DNA of 64,000 nt from Polytrichum commune (taxonomy: Eukaryota > Streptophyta > Polytrichopsida > Polytrichales > Polytrichaceae): contig OX485805.1 in the NCBI GenBank assembly GCA_950295325.1, positions 14,245,501-14,309,500 on the forward strand. The letters run 5' to 3'. Under the pieces are notes generated by a model. The model saw only the letters and a program-made list of their open reading frames with translations, ran no database searches and had not been told where the DNA came from. Position numbers and translations under genes: made by a program. Positions 48,055 through 60,310 of this stretch are shown piece by piece. Each line of letters begins with the position of its first letter. The first letter of the stretch is position 1.

Positions 48055-50558
48055 ATGCCGAAGCGCACCACCCACACGTACTCCAGCGAGGATGCGGCAC
48101 CTGATGGCCCCGAATCTGAGCTTTTTGTTTACTACTGCAAGCACTGCGGTGCCCACGTCTTGATCACGGGTGAGGTTTTGGTGTAATTTGTGTGAAGTCT
48201 TGGAAGAATCTGGGTGCTTAGGGCATACATTGTTTCATATTCAGTGGTGGGTTGAAATTTATGTTTTGCAGTTGCATTAGCTGGGCACAGAGGATATGTA
48301 AATTTGGGAGTTCTGGGGGTTTTGCTATACTATACAAGCGTAGATAGGCAGCTTCCACCTCGATTCTTCGACCTCAGAAAGCTTCAGATTCTGAAAAATC
48401 CGGAGCTCAGGGTTCATGTATTTCCTGCAACAAGGACAACGACTTCATTCTTTCGAGAGCTTGAATGTTGAGTAGTGTATGGAGTGATGACATCCTGAAA
48501 CCACATAATGGCGAAGATTTGGGAAGAAGAAGTGCATGTAGATGTGGGACACCGGAGTACTTTTGTGTACTTGGGTTAATTAGGTCATTTAGGGTTTCTA
48601 CCTTTGGGATAACATTATTCTGTGATGAGATGCTAAAAAGGATCTCGTTGCAGATACTCAGCTGCAGAAAATGCCAAAGAGGAAAACCGATAGAGCATAT
48701 GTACTAGATCGTACTAAGCATCTTACCCGCCTAAATGTTGTTGAAGCTGGCAAACAACTTCTGAAGAGGTATTTGAAGTTCACTGCCCTCTTTTGTTCTC
48801 CTCAACCTGTGAGGCTCTTCCTTCACATCATAATTTTCTAGGTTATCAAGTCGATCGGTTTTGGGGAGAAAACTTAGCATATTTTTGTCCAGGTCTGTCA
48901 TCACGGTGGCCATACATACCTATTATGATTTAGGGTCCAACACATCAAGTCTGGAATAATGTTCATCAACTGAAACATGTGGCAAGTAGAATTCAGCCTT
49001 TCAGGTGTCTCAAGCTTGTGGGATGCTGCTTTTTAATTTTTTTTGCAGAGGGGAGGGAAAAGTGGAAAAGCAATACCGCATGAAATGTGGTGGCTGTGGA
49101 TTATTTGTATGTTATCGCTGTGAAGAAGACTTGGAAGCAGCCCTTTACCTTTATGTGACAGACGGTGCTCTAAGTTCTGTTGCTGCAGAAACCAATCCTC
49201 AGGTTACCAGATACTCAACCTTTTCTATAGGAAAAAAAGGTCCCATCTGCTCTTTGTGGGTTCATAGGTAAACTTGTTACTACCATGGAATCTATTTATT
49301 TTGATGATGCCAATCAGGATAGTGGACTTGGTGCTCACTCTACAAGAATGTTCTGTGTTTTTGTATGTATGCAGGATGCACCTGTGCCCCCTTGCATATC
49401 ACAGATAGACAGTGGCTTAGTCCAGGTTGCAATTGAAGTTGAAGATCGTGCGCAACGGTCAGCAATCACTCGTATGTCTAGTGTCGATTTAACATTTGTT
49501 GCTTCAAGATGATTTCAGAAACAAGATGCATGCATTTAGGCAGTCATCATAACACAGTTTTAACAGTTGTATCATTCTCTGACTGATACCTGTAATACAG
49601 AAGCTCTCATGAAGCCTGAACCTGTCTTGCTAGGTGTGAATGCGGATGATGTCCGTGTAACTGTGGCGGCACCAGCAGCACGCGGTGAAGCAAATAATGA
49701 GCTTCTTGAGTACATGGGGAAGGTGAGATGCTGTGAATATCTTTCAGTTGAGATTAAAATGAAAAATGGTTCTAATAAAGGGAGGATGCAAAGTTTGGCC
49801 TGTGAAGTGGCTGTGATTCACTGTTCTAGTGAGCAGAGTTGCAGTGTAAAGGATTCGTCTTCTCAATGTGTCAAGGTTGTGTATATATTTCTGTGATGCT
49901 CTGCCATCACTATACACAGATATTGCCAACTTTGAAGCATGTCTTGGGAGATGAAAGCACTAGGTATAACAAGCACTGTAAGGTGCTCTATGGTTCATCT
50001 TTGGTGATGCCAGACTATAAATTCCACATGAGATTTGAGTAGGTCTCAACCAATGTTAGGCTGACATGTTGCAGAATGGTAAGAATGATTATCATTAAAA
50101 GCTGAAGCAGGAAGCACTCTATGGTAATCAAGCTTTTGTGGAATGCATGACATGTTTGATGGCAACTGACTTGAATTTGTTGCAGGTGCTGGGATTAAGG
50201 TTGACGCAGATGACTTTACAACGGGGCTGGAATAACAAATCCAAGCTCCTTGTGGTGAGCCTCCACTTGCCATCTGGCCTTCTGTCATTGCAATAACCAT
50301 GTTCTCATCTTAATCAAGGTTCCCTAGTTTTCTTTGTACAAATTGAATATCTGTTTAAACTTAATAAGTTGCTGTGTTTCTAGAGTCAAGTATAATGAAG
50401 ATTTGAAATTGTGGAAGGTAAGTGTTTGAATAATCATGTCAAATTTTTTCATCTGGACATAGCATGGTCTTGATGTTTTTGTTCCTTTTGCTAACCAGGT
50501 GGAGGACCTTACTGTACGAGAAGTATATGAAAAACTTCTCGCAGCTGTGCAGCCTTGA
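48055..50558 (+). CDS. STEEP1-like/UPF0235 (DUF167) fusion protein, 7 exons
   Basis: This matches the plant protein known as UPF0235 protein At5g63440. Exons: 48055-48169, 48654-48768, 49049-49202, 49375-49471, 49634-49722, 50186-50254, 50499-50558; all GT-AG, phases consistent, 232 residues. The N-terminal part (about 1-115) resembles STEEP1 (human CXorf56, a STING trafficking factor). It begins [18 protein letters not shown] and carries cysteine pairs in YYCKHCG (C28, C31) and [13 protein letters not shown] that look metal-binding. The C-terminal part (about 125-232) is the DUF167/YggU fold: [36 protein letters not shown] and [16 protein letters not shown]. Molecular function of the fusion is not established. 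The start is fixed by the conserved [11 protein letters not shown]. Sequence conservation is very high, unlike the surroundings, so the gene is surely functional. Confidence 0.95.
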
Positions 50559-53500
50559 GGTACTGATTGAGCAACTCCTGTTTCAAGTTTCAGGGAAAAC
50601 TTGGACTTTCTAAACAGCAATGTTGCTAACTTTCAGTCCTACAAAGGAGTTTGAGAACTGTCCGAGTAGTGAGATTTTAATCTCTCTTTAGGTTTAAAAG
50701 GTAGAGTTTTGAGATATTTTTGTTGAACATTGAATACAGGTGTTTCGATTTGGTCTAAATATTTAGTTTCAATATTTCTTTCTAATATGATGGGAGGAAT
50801 CTCTGCCTCATTTCCTCTTTGCATAATTGACACATGAGATACTTGTTGCTCCTCTTACCGGCATCAGTCTATTGGGGCACATAACAAAGTTCCAAGCACC
50901 AAGCACGAAGTGAGTTAGATACAAAATATCAGTGGGAGAAGTTGAGCATATTTTCGTATTATGAGATGTGTACTATTTGTTCCAGATACAAAACAACTCC
51001 AGTTCAGAATTTTGACAAGATGCACTTTAAAATGCAGAAAGTAGTCTAGTACTATATGTAATTCATACTAGCTACAAGATTAGATAAAGAGCCTTCAGGG
51101 CTAACAAGTATAATGATAAGAGTGTGGTGAAGTTCAGTCTATAATGATGAAACAAAACTATACAGATGCTGCTTCTGACCACAATGTGACTTTTACACAA
51201 TGCTATACACAATGCTACTTCTGACCACCATAACATAAACCAGGGTTGTACACATAGTGACTTTTGAGGTCGTGCTAATGAAGGATACCTTAATTGACCA
51301 CACTCAAAAAGCATTATCTTATTCTACATGCTGATAATGGTTGAACTAATGACCTTGATTGTAGAATCCCAAATGACAATGGTGTACTTTCAGTCCCATT
51401 AGCCTTGTCGACTTCCTGGACTTTAAGTCAATTTCATTTCATTTCAATGGATGATCTGATGGTCATTTCAAAATCATGTCAAATCCAAAAAGCGCAAGCG
51501 TGATTAATACTTATCTGATCTTGTTGAAGCTGTGAATCTGGTCCATGAAGATGATTGGCTTGGACACGACCCTGATTCCAGCTCTTCATTCTCTACTACA
51601 TTGCAATACATTTTTATAAGGTATAGTTTATCCATACACAAGTGGTTCCCCTTGTATCTGATCACATTGGGAACCCCTATAAGCACTGTTTTTAACTTCT
51701 TTCCACAGTAATTCCTTGCTGGGTACTAATACTGTATAGGGCTCCACATGTCTAAAGTATGTGGAGGATTCTACACAATAAAATGAAAATGAATAAAATA
51801 AACATTGAGGTTTTGTTTGCTTCAACGTGAATGGGTGGCCATTCTCGCTTACCTTGATCATGTTTGACCAAGCATCACTATAGGTACTTCCGTCCTTTTG
51901 GGAGGTGCTCAGCATAATAGGAGGATTCCGCACACTTTAAAAGTTCCCACTAAACCTTTGGGACATTCACACTCACGTGGTGGTAAAGTTCTCATTGATG
52001 CTTGTTGTTGATAAGGGATTTTGTTTCATAACACTTATTGAGGGGATAATAGTAAAAACGTGCCCCTATAGGGTGGTTGCTAATTTAATCCAATCTAAGC
52101 TCAATAGACTTATACGGGGTTTATGAATGTGATTTAAGGAGGGGTTTTTTGGGGGGGGGGGGTTAAAGATAGAATAATTGGTCATTGTTTTCACCCTTCC
52201 CCTTGGTAGGTGTTGTGAGCATTCACATGTTGATGAGGAGTCATCATAAGGGTTAGTTTATTAGCCCTAGCACAACTCCTGCCCAAAGAAGTAGTGTGTT
52301 GTTACCACGATTAGTTGAACTAATGTGGTGTGTGTAAGGAAGGTATGTGGACCTTATGTGGTCGCTTTCCTTGATTGGACACCCATATTTGAGTGGTATA
52401 AGGGAAGGTTTGTACTTCAACAACATACACCAAAAAGACACGTGTTACGATGAGTTTGGAGTATGTGCTCCAAATATGGACTACACTCTAGGTTCAAAAG
52501 TGAACATCATCGGGAGGGCTTGTGTGATTGCTTTAAGACAAAGAAGAATCTTCACTTTGACCTCTTGTCGCTTTTGCATTGCAACTTCGATTTTGACATT
52601 TGAATTGACAACCTTTACCTTACTTTATTAACCTTGGCATAATGAGCCCCCACCCAATGTTGTGGAGGTATGTACTAGTGTTGTATTGGTATATCGGTCT
52701 AGCCCAATGTATAAGCATCTCGGGGAGGTCACTCCCTTTTATATTAATGCATACACGTGCGCTCATGACTTATTTATTTGGGGGCTATTTACCTTGCAAA
52801 AAAAATTATAAGGTATGGTATTTCTCAAAATAAAGGTAATTGTTTGTATTTTAATACACCCTATCAATCTTTATAATTTTTTGGGGGAATCGTTTAAAAA
52901 TACCCTATTTTACCTATACTGCCAAAGCAAATTGGAAAGAATATTACAATTCAAACAACCTGCTAAAATTTTCCCTCCCGGCACGTAGGTAAAAGAACAT
53001 TAACTCCACATTGAATACGTTGGTTCGGTAACATTCAAGCCAGCTAGCCTGCGAAGTCATCCATCCAAGCTTTTTATACAGAAAATTACCTATTTTCATT
53101 CACTAGCACAGACCCTACCCTAGACCCGCTACCCCTAGTATGTTTCCACGCTATTTTACATGTATTGACTAGATAAAAAGAGGCCATTATATGTGATAAT
53201 ATTTTACATGTCAACATGTTTCACTTTTTTCAAACCCCTATATTATATCTACGTTTTTTGCAAAATTGATCTACAATGAATATATTAGACCTTTTTTTTT
53301 TTTTGCACGTTGTTTCTATGATTTTTGCTAGTGACCTCCCCGATATAAGCACTGGTCTATAGTAATGGTATGTGAGAACATCCTAGTCTGGTATGTGTAA
53401 ACCTAATGCCTTGCCAAGGTACATTGCTTTGTAATACTTGGGTCCATAACATACCTAGCGTAGTATGTCCACAAAAATACTTGGGTTGAAACCATTATTG

Positions 53501-54438
53501 CAGATGACATTTCTTGAGAATTGCCTATGTAGGAGTATTTAAGGTTTGACAACCTATGATAAATAAGAAAAAAGGTTGCGGTGATTAAGTGCTCTTTCTT
53601 AGGGAGCGACATTAGTTGGATGTGTCTGTAGGTGCACAAACTATTGGTTATTGTAATGAAGATGCAAGTGGGCATGATCACATGAATCAACTTTGGATTG
53701 AGCGCAATAGCTGAAGTAATTAATTGAAAGGTCATAGCCGTACCTATACCTTGAGTTAGGTACATAATCCCCCAATATTGGGTGAGAGAATCTTAATACC
53801 ATTACCAAACTTATATTTAGTCTCAATAAATTAATACTCATTCCTTGCCTATATCACACCCAACCTTTCTAATGCAATACAATTACCATACCCATCCGAT
53901 CAATTTTTGGAACTCTTCATACCATGACCACTCTGGTATACCATAATTGTGATACGAGTACAACACTAGTAAGTACTCACTCACCCTAAGATCTTCATCA
54001 TGAGGAGATGAGATGTTGAGGTACGAATGACGACCACCATAACTACCGCATGCTCCCGAACCATATACCTAGGTACTAAATTAGTGGAAGTTAGAGTGAA
54101 GGAATATTGGTCCAATGATACACTAATAAATATACAAGAAGAAGAAGAACTCTGGTCTCCGGAGCAGGCTGGAGTGAATATAGAGTGTTTGTTCCTAGAA
54201 CATCCTAGGCCACGCCCTAACTAATTCTAATTGAAACAACACCCAATAATTATTTACATGATAAGATATTATTGATATGGGTAAATTAGGTATATCCACA
54301 ATCCACACTATTTTGAACATTTACTACAACAATATAGGAATACAATAACTATTTTTTCTATTGTGGTTGCTATATGGATGAATAGACAAAGTTATGAGTT
54401 TTTTTTAATAAATATAATAATTTGGTTTTGATCCAAGG
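50559..54438. other. Intergenic, no gene recognised
   Basis: The first ~200 bases are probably the 3' UTR of the UPF0235 gene. G- and T-runs occur near 52147 and 53290. Open frames up to 120 codons show no domain. Confidence 0.4.
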
Positions 54439-54738
54439 TACACTAAATATGATATCTAGTGTCATATGGTATTTAATGCCACTATGGTAAATTTTTAAAT
54501 AACACTTCTTATGATTAAGTTTACAAATACTGTCATGGATGATGGATGGATTCATCCATTGGCCAAAACCCTACCTTCTCTTGTCAGCAACTTGTGATGA
54601 AATATTGTCATGGATGACTGAAATTTGGATGGAAAATCACTTAGTAAGTGATAGTAATTGCAACACTGTAAATCTATAATCCCTAGAAATATTACAAGGT
54701 TTGATAAATAATGTTGGGTTAAAATTTAGTGTTGGTCA
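54439..54738. mobile_element. CACTA-like non-autonomous element, 3'-truncated copy
   Basis: Inverted relative to 22666-23043. It begins TACACTAAATATGATATCTA and shares GTCATGGATGATGGATG, AAACCCTACCTTCTCTTGTC and ATAATGTTGGGTTAAAAT. Similarity ends near 54738, about 65 bp before the expected second terminus. Confidence 0.7.
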
Positions 54739-55495
54739 AAGTGTTGGTGTTCATTTGAGGACAGTTTTGGAAGTTGTTTGTGGTGGAAAAAGTGTGGGTC
54801 TAGGAAGGGATTTGAGTAGCTTGAGGTAAGTGGTTTCAAACTTTTGTAGTATATTCTTATAATGTGTAATTTAGTTTCTTTTTGTTTCTACCATGGCCAA
54901 GCCAATCATGCATACCAGTAATCCGTGTGGACCACAAAAATAGACCAAAACAATGATAGGGTTGGTTTAAGGGTGAGTTTCCATGTCCACCCTTGACCCT
55001 CTAGATTCTAGATAATAGTGGGTAACATGCATTTTCATGAAGATAACAAAAGCAAGCAACCAACCAACCACATTGTGGTTGCCCACTAGAATGTGGAGGG
55101 CCATAGCCATGGGCCACTAGCCTTCCATGCACCCACTAAACACTTAAAATAACAATGGCTATTTGGCACATACAATCCTATCCACCATATTTCATCTAAA
55201 GACTAGTATGTGAGCAACATACATGGAAACCCACCCTAAGCACTCTCCATTCATATTTGCAATTAGGTTGCCTTCATGTATAAATTGCCTCTTTACCCAT
55301 GCAATCTTACCTTGGATTAAAATCAAATCACAATAACTCATAACTTTATTCATTCAACCATATAGCAACCATAATAGAACCATATTTCTTGTAGTTTGTC
55401 ACCAACGTAAGAAATATTCACTAAAAGAGTGTGGGATGTCAATAATTTAGTGTGGGTCAAGTCTACCTAATTGCACATAAGCATGAGTCTAGCAA
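54739..55495. other. Intergenic between two CACTA-like copies
   Basis: No coding region. One TTTAGTGTGGGTCAAG phrase near 55447 may belong to the flanking element family. Confidence 0.4.
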
Positions 55496-55897
55496 CTACA
55501 ATAAATATCGTTTTTGGTATCACATTTTCTATTTGTCTTTCTCAATACCAATAGTAAACCTCCCGTGTAGTTTCACCAACACTAAATGTAAACCTAACAT
55601 TATTTGTCATCCCTTGTAAAACATTTGGGCATTATACATTTACAATGTTGTAATTACTGTCACTTACTAAGTGGCTTTTCATCCAAACCTCAATGATCTA
55701 CGACAACATATCATCACATAATTGTTTAAGGATGCAAAAAATATCAAACTTTGTTTTGATAAATTGACATAGGTTTCATCCAAATTTCAATCACCCACGA
55801 CAATACTCGTAAACTTGTTCACAAGAAACATTCTTAGAAAAGCTACCACAATGACATAAAATACCATATGAGGACACTAAATGCAATATTTCACGTT
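55496..55897. mobile_element. CACTA-like non-autonomous element, third related copy
   Basis: Same orientation as 22666-23043. It starts near CTACAATAAATATC and ends GGACACTAAATGCAATATTT. Shared interior includes AATACCAATAGTAAACCTCC-like, CATTATTTGTCATCCCTTG and CACTTACTAAGTGGCTTTTC text. It is more diverged and about 400 bp long, with extra sequence in the middle. Confidence 0.6.
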
Positions 55898-56556
55898 TTT
55901 TTCACACCACGCAGGTGGTGACGGTGGAGGCGAGGGCACTAATCCACTTGTGGTGAGTGCCTGCCAATGGGGAGAACCGCTTCACACACGAGCCAAGAGC
56001 CGTGACCATGAAAATAGTGAGAGCCCAAGAGAAAGCATCCAAAGGCCATCCCAAGACACTTTCAAATCATGTAGTGTGGTCACAGATCCTCAAGTGTAGT
56101 GTGAAGTCATATGTGACCGGACCCTCAACCAAATGCTATTTCAATGAATTTCTATTCATGTGGGTCCTCATAGATGATACAATAGAATAAATCAACGGTT
56201 GTGAGCGTTCGGAGTGCCATGGTCTCCCGCTTTTGTGTTAGGCCTACCTCCAAAAGGTGGTTTTTGAAAATAATCCAAGTGACCACGAAACATGATCCAT
56301 TCGATGCCATGTACGAATCCATGTAGACATTACATCCATCTTGCATTCACTTACTCCGTCGGTCCCTCAAGCGTAGTGTGAAGCGAACTTGGACCAGCTC
56401 CGCCTTTTCCACCAATGAGAGTGCCTGAAGTGTAATGGTCACGGGCTCTCAGTCTTGTGTGTGAAGTGGCCTTGAGTTTGAGAAATTATTGGCTGAAGTT
56501 CAAGACGTTGAGAGAATTACGGATCATTTCAGAGGAATCTATGGAATCCATCTCAC

Positions 56557-56800
56557 ATTAATAAAGAAAACCCCAAAAGACCACAACACATGACCAGTTA
56601 AACTTGGAAACACTGGGATCTTGACTGATATGGGGGCCACACCAGAGCGTCCAATCAGGGCCCATCCAACCTGACCAGTGCCCCCCCCCCCCCGGGTGAT
56701 CGGGCAGATTTTTGGGCACAGTCGGTCGAGATCCTATTGTTTGCAAGTCCAACCAGTTACATGTTGACATCCATAGGGGATTTTATATATTAATTTGAGG
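56557..56800. repeat. Foldback of ~70-80 bp inverted arms around a C-run
   Basis: The sequence near 56557-56635 (ATTAATAAAG...CATGACCAGTTAAACTTGG) is an inverted copy of 56715-56795 (CCAACCAGTTACATGTTGAC ... TATTAAT), with moderate divergence. The spacer holds a run of about 15 C at 56683-56697. The right arm recurs in direct orientation at about 58045-58240, and pieces recur inverted near 56985-57055, so this is a local cluster of one repeat family. Confidence 0.55.
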
Positions 56801-57448
56801 TATATTCCCTAAATTCCTCTAAAGTGATAAGCAATTCCCCTAAAGTCTTGAACTTCAACCGGTTATTCCTCAAACTCAACCGGTTCTCCCCGATCATACC
56901 CCCCCCCCCTTCCCTTCCCCTGCGAAACTGGGACCGCCCATCCAAGGCAGATGGACCAACGTCCCAAAGAGCCCCGACTGACTAGATGCAGGGCGGGACC
57001 CCCGACTGGACCCCCCGGTGTGGCTGCCATATGATTATGCCCAAAAATCTTCCCGGAGCCGGGTGTGTGCATGCAGCCAAGCAGGCCATTCATCATCAGC
57101 AGGCGGCTTCTGACAAAATACACGCCCTGTGCAGTGGCCTGGCCCCCGGGGCCTATGGAAGCGCAGTGATTGGGCAAAGGCACAGTGACAGACAAACCTC
57201 GGATCCCACATAAAACAATTAATAGGGTTAGTAGCATCTGGGTGCCGTGAAATGAATCCACGACAGTGACCGATCGATTGCAAGCAAGTGTGAGGGAGGG
57301 AGGGAGGGAATTATTTGTATATACTACAAAGCGTACCTCCCTCCCATTTATCCAACATGAAACCCCCTGAAATAGTATGCGGCCTCGAGGTTACTTGTTT
57401 TTTGAATAGTCGATTTGACATTGGAATCAGTTTGAAAAAAAGACCCTG
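56801..57448. other. GC-rich patch with repeat debris, no supported gene
   Basis: Bases 56870-57260 are visibly GC-rich, with runs of C and GGGAGGGAGG-type repeats. Overlapping open frames on both strands (up to 132 codons) have no domain and reflect composition. Confidence 0.4.
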
Positions 57449-58013
57449 GACGACACCGTTTATGGTATTTAAGTTAGTCTCACGTGCACTATTGGCAAGG
57501 GTATTAAACTAGATGCCTAGGGGTTTCAAAAGTGTCACGCTTGTCGATTAATTGTCCATGTGATTCAAATCATCGACATAAGGAACTTCTTTACGTGCAA
57601 AATGGGTCTATTATGACATTTAGAATAGCACATTTGGATGCTTTCGATGAGAGTCTTGTGGTTTTGTATGCAAGGGGAAGATATTTGTGAGTGTACTAAT
57701 GGCAAGTGTTGTGTGTTTACATTTTAGTATACAAGAGGAAGGTATTTGTTGAGCACACACTAATGGCAAGCATCTCTTGTGTACACTTTAGTCAACTTGT
57801 AGACCGACGTGTAACATATATAGGCTTGCACCTCGTAACACGATTTAAAACATGCTCATGCCAAGATATTAGTAAACACACTTGAATGCCGAGTGTCATG
57901 AGGTGACACTTATGGTGAAGCTGTTAATCATTAGTGTAACCTAGCATATGCCTCAAAATAGGGTAAGTGACACTATTACGCATATGACACTAAATACCAT
58001 AAACAGTGTAGTG
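57449..58013. mobile_element. CACTA-like family B, 565 bp, copy 1
   Basis: The left end GACGACACCGTTTATGG and the right end, inverted CACTACACTGTTTATGG, are terminal inverted repeats. The whole element aligns with the reverse complement of 59145-59691, sharing GCACTTTAGTCAACT-like, ATGCTCATGCCAAGATATTA and CATGAGGTGACACTTATGG text, at roughly 75% identity. The TAGTG/CACTA terminus and frequent GTGTCAC motifs fit a non-autonomous CACTA element. Confidence 0.75.
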
Positions 58014-58044
58014 TGTACTCGAGGTCAATTGACATGAATCAGCA

Positions 58045-58240
58045 CAGTGTCCGGGGTGATTTTTGGGCATAATCGGTTGAGATCCTAGTGTTCCCAAGTC
58101 CAACCGGTTACATGTTGACATCTTTGGGTTTTTCTTTATTGAAGTGGAGGTATATTCTTTGAATTCCTCTAAAATGATGGATAATTCTTCTGAATTCTTG
58201 AACTTCAACATGTTTTTTTTTCTCAAGCTCCACTATTTCA
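58045..58240. repeat. Direct copy of the 56700-56890 repeat
   Basis: Shared phrases include GATTTTTGGGCATAATCGGT, CCAACCGGTTACATGTTGAC and GAGGTATATTC(T/C). Identity is roughly 70-75% by eye. Confidence 0.6.
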
Positions 58241-58814
58241 TCTATAACTAACGGTTGGTTCTTCCCATTCCTTGGAATTGGCAACAAACCTATGGGAGGG
58301 GGGGGGAGGGGTCAAGATTTATTTATTTTATTTATTTATTTTTTGAAAATTGAAAATGTTGGATGGATGAGAGGTACGCTCGTATGTGATAATTCCCTCT
58401 CTCAAGTGAGGCCACACACACTTGAAACCGGATGTTTTGAAACTTGAAATCACACTACATGTGCAAATGAGCCGCCATTTTTGTTAGTTTAGTGACACCC
58501 CACCTCAAAGTTTATTAATGTACATAAAAATCAACATCTAAGACTGAATGCTGCATTTTTATTGGCTCCCAAAATGATGGACTGTGTTTTTCCTCATCAT
58601 TTTTTAAGAGTTGACAATCTGGTGGGGAGGCAAACCCCCATTCCTAGCTACGATTTCAATGAAAAATCACATTTTCGTTTAGCTCCCGGAATCCTAGGAA
58701 GGTGATATCAGTGGAGAAAATCGACAGTTTCACAGCATGTGTGCCTCCCCCCTTCAACATGGAGGGAAGGAGACCAGCTTGAAAAGTGCAATAACTTACA
58801 AAGCAGGGTGGCTG

Positions 58815-60310
58815 ATCAGAAAGCAGGGTGAGAGATTCATCATGGCCTTGGGCTCCTCCTCCTCTTGAATCCTCATCATGCTGCTGGTGTGGCTGATCTC
58901 TGATCTGGATCTTTATCTTTATCTGTACTTGGCATGTGAATTCATCTCTGAGAATCAATAAATTAACTTGGGGAGTGGTGGTGGTGGCAGCAGAGTGGAC
59001 TGATCCAGACGGATGCGATCAATTTCATCACAGGCTTAGGCTCCTCATCATGTAATTGTTGCAAGGATGTGGACGGTATCTCTGATCCGGCTCTTTATGC
59101 GTGTGTGAATTCATCTCTCAGAAAGCTAATGAATTCGGGGAGTACTGTACTCCGTTTATGGTATTTAGTGTCACATGCGTAATAGTGTCACTTATGCTAT
59201 TTTGAGGCGTATGCTAGGTTACATTGATGATAAAGAACTTCACCATAAGTGTCACCTCATGATACTTGACATTCAAGTGCGCTTATTAATATCTTGGCAT
59301 GAGCATGTTCAATAGTGTTATGAGGTGCATGACTATGTTACACAATGGCCTACGAGTTGACTAAAGTGCACACAAATTACACTTGCCATTACTATGCTTG
59401 AGAATATCTTCCTCTTGCATACTAAAATGTAAACACATGATACTTGCCATTAGTACGCTCAAAATATCTTCCTCTTGCATACTAGAACACAAGACTCTCA
59501 ACTAATGTATCCCAATGTGCTACTCTAGATGTCATAATGTAGATACTTTTTCCACTAAAACAAGTTGCTTACGTTGACGAATGGAATCGCATTGGCAATT
59601 AACGGGCATGACACTTTGAGACCTCTAGGCACCTAGTTTAGGCCTTTCGCAAATAGTGTGTGTGACACTAAATACCATAAACGGTGTAGTGGTGGTGACA
59701 GCGTGACTGATCCAGACAGGCGAGATCAATTTCATCACGGGCTTAGGCTACTCGTCATATGCAATTGTTGCAATGGTGTGGACGATATCTTTGATCTGGG
59801 TCTCTGCATTATTACAGGCGTGCGAATCCGTCCCTGAAAGTTAATGAATTCGTGGAGTGAGTAGTGGTGGTGGCAGGGCGACTTATTAATCAGATGGGCG
59901 ATGAGAATCACAGCTTTGGGCTCCTGAGTCCTCGCCATGGAATTGTTGTGGGTGAGATCTCTGTGCTCGCTGGGTCTGGGTGTTGTGTGAATACTATCTT
60001 ACAAGCGTGACAAATCATCCACTGTTTGGGACATGTGGCCTGCTACCGACGTGGGATCCTGTAAGTGGCCGGGACCGGTTTTGTTGGTGTGCGGTGTCTG
60101 GGAGCGTGGAAATTGGAGGAATAAGCTTAACAACAAGAGTGGTGGTGTTGCAGGCAGAGTGCCGGGCGGATGAGATGGGGTGGTGTGAAAGATTTGAGGA
60201 GATTCACGGCCTTGGGCTCAAGCCTCCTCACACCATGTTGAAGTTGACGGTCTCTGTTACTGTGGGTCTTGACCCACTCTTGGTTAGTAAGGACTACGGT
60301 GAAATTCATG
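58815..60310. repeat. Degenerate tandem array, ~150-190 bp units, split by a transposon
   Basis: Units recur at about 58815-58985, 58998-59144, 59695-59870, 59870-60000 and 60140-60310. Recurrent phrases are GACTGATCCAGAC, GATCAATTTCATCAC, GGCTTAGGCTCCTC, ATCTCTGATC and GAATTCATCTCT. The 547-bp element at 59145-59691 sits between the second and third units. The third unit continues with TGGTGGTGACAG, as in the other units. Confidence 0.65.
59145..59691. mobile_element. CACTA-like family B, 547 bp, copy 2
   Basis: The left end is CTGTACTCCGTTTATGG. The right end, inverted, is CACTACACCGTTTATGG. It is flanked by GTA (59142-59144) and GTG (59692-59694), close to a 3-bp target duplication as made by CACTA elements. 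It is inserted inside the tandem array and is the inverted counterpart of 57449-58013. It has no coding capacity. Confidence 0.75.

Noticed and set aside
56863-57283. Overlapping open frames in the GC-rich patch
   Set aside because: Frames are open on both strands because of GC-rich composition and homopolymer runs. No domain or splice signal was seen, and parts are repeat copies.
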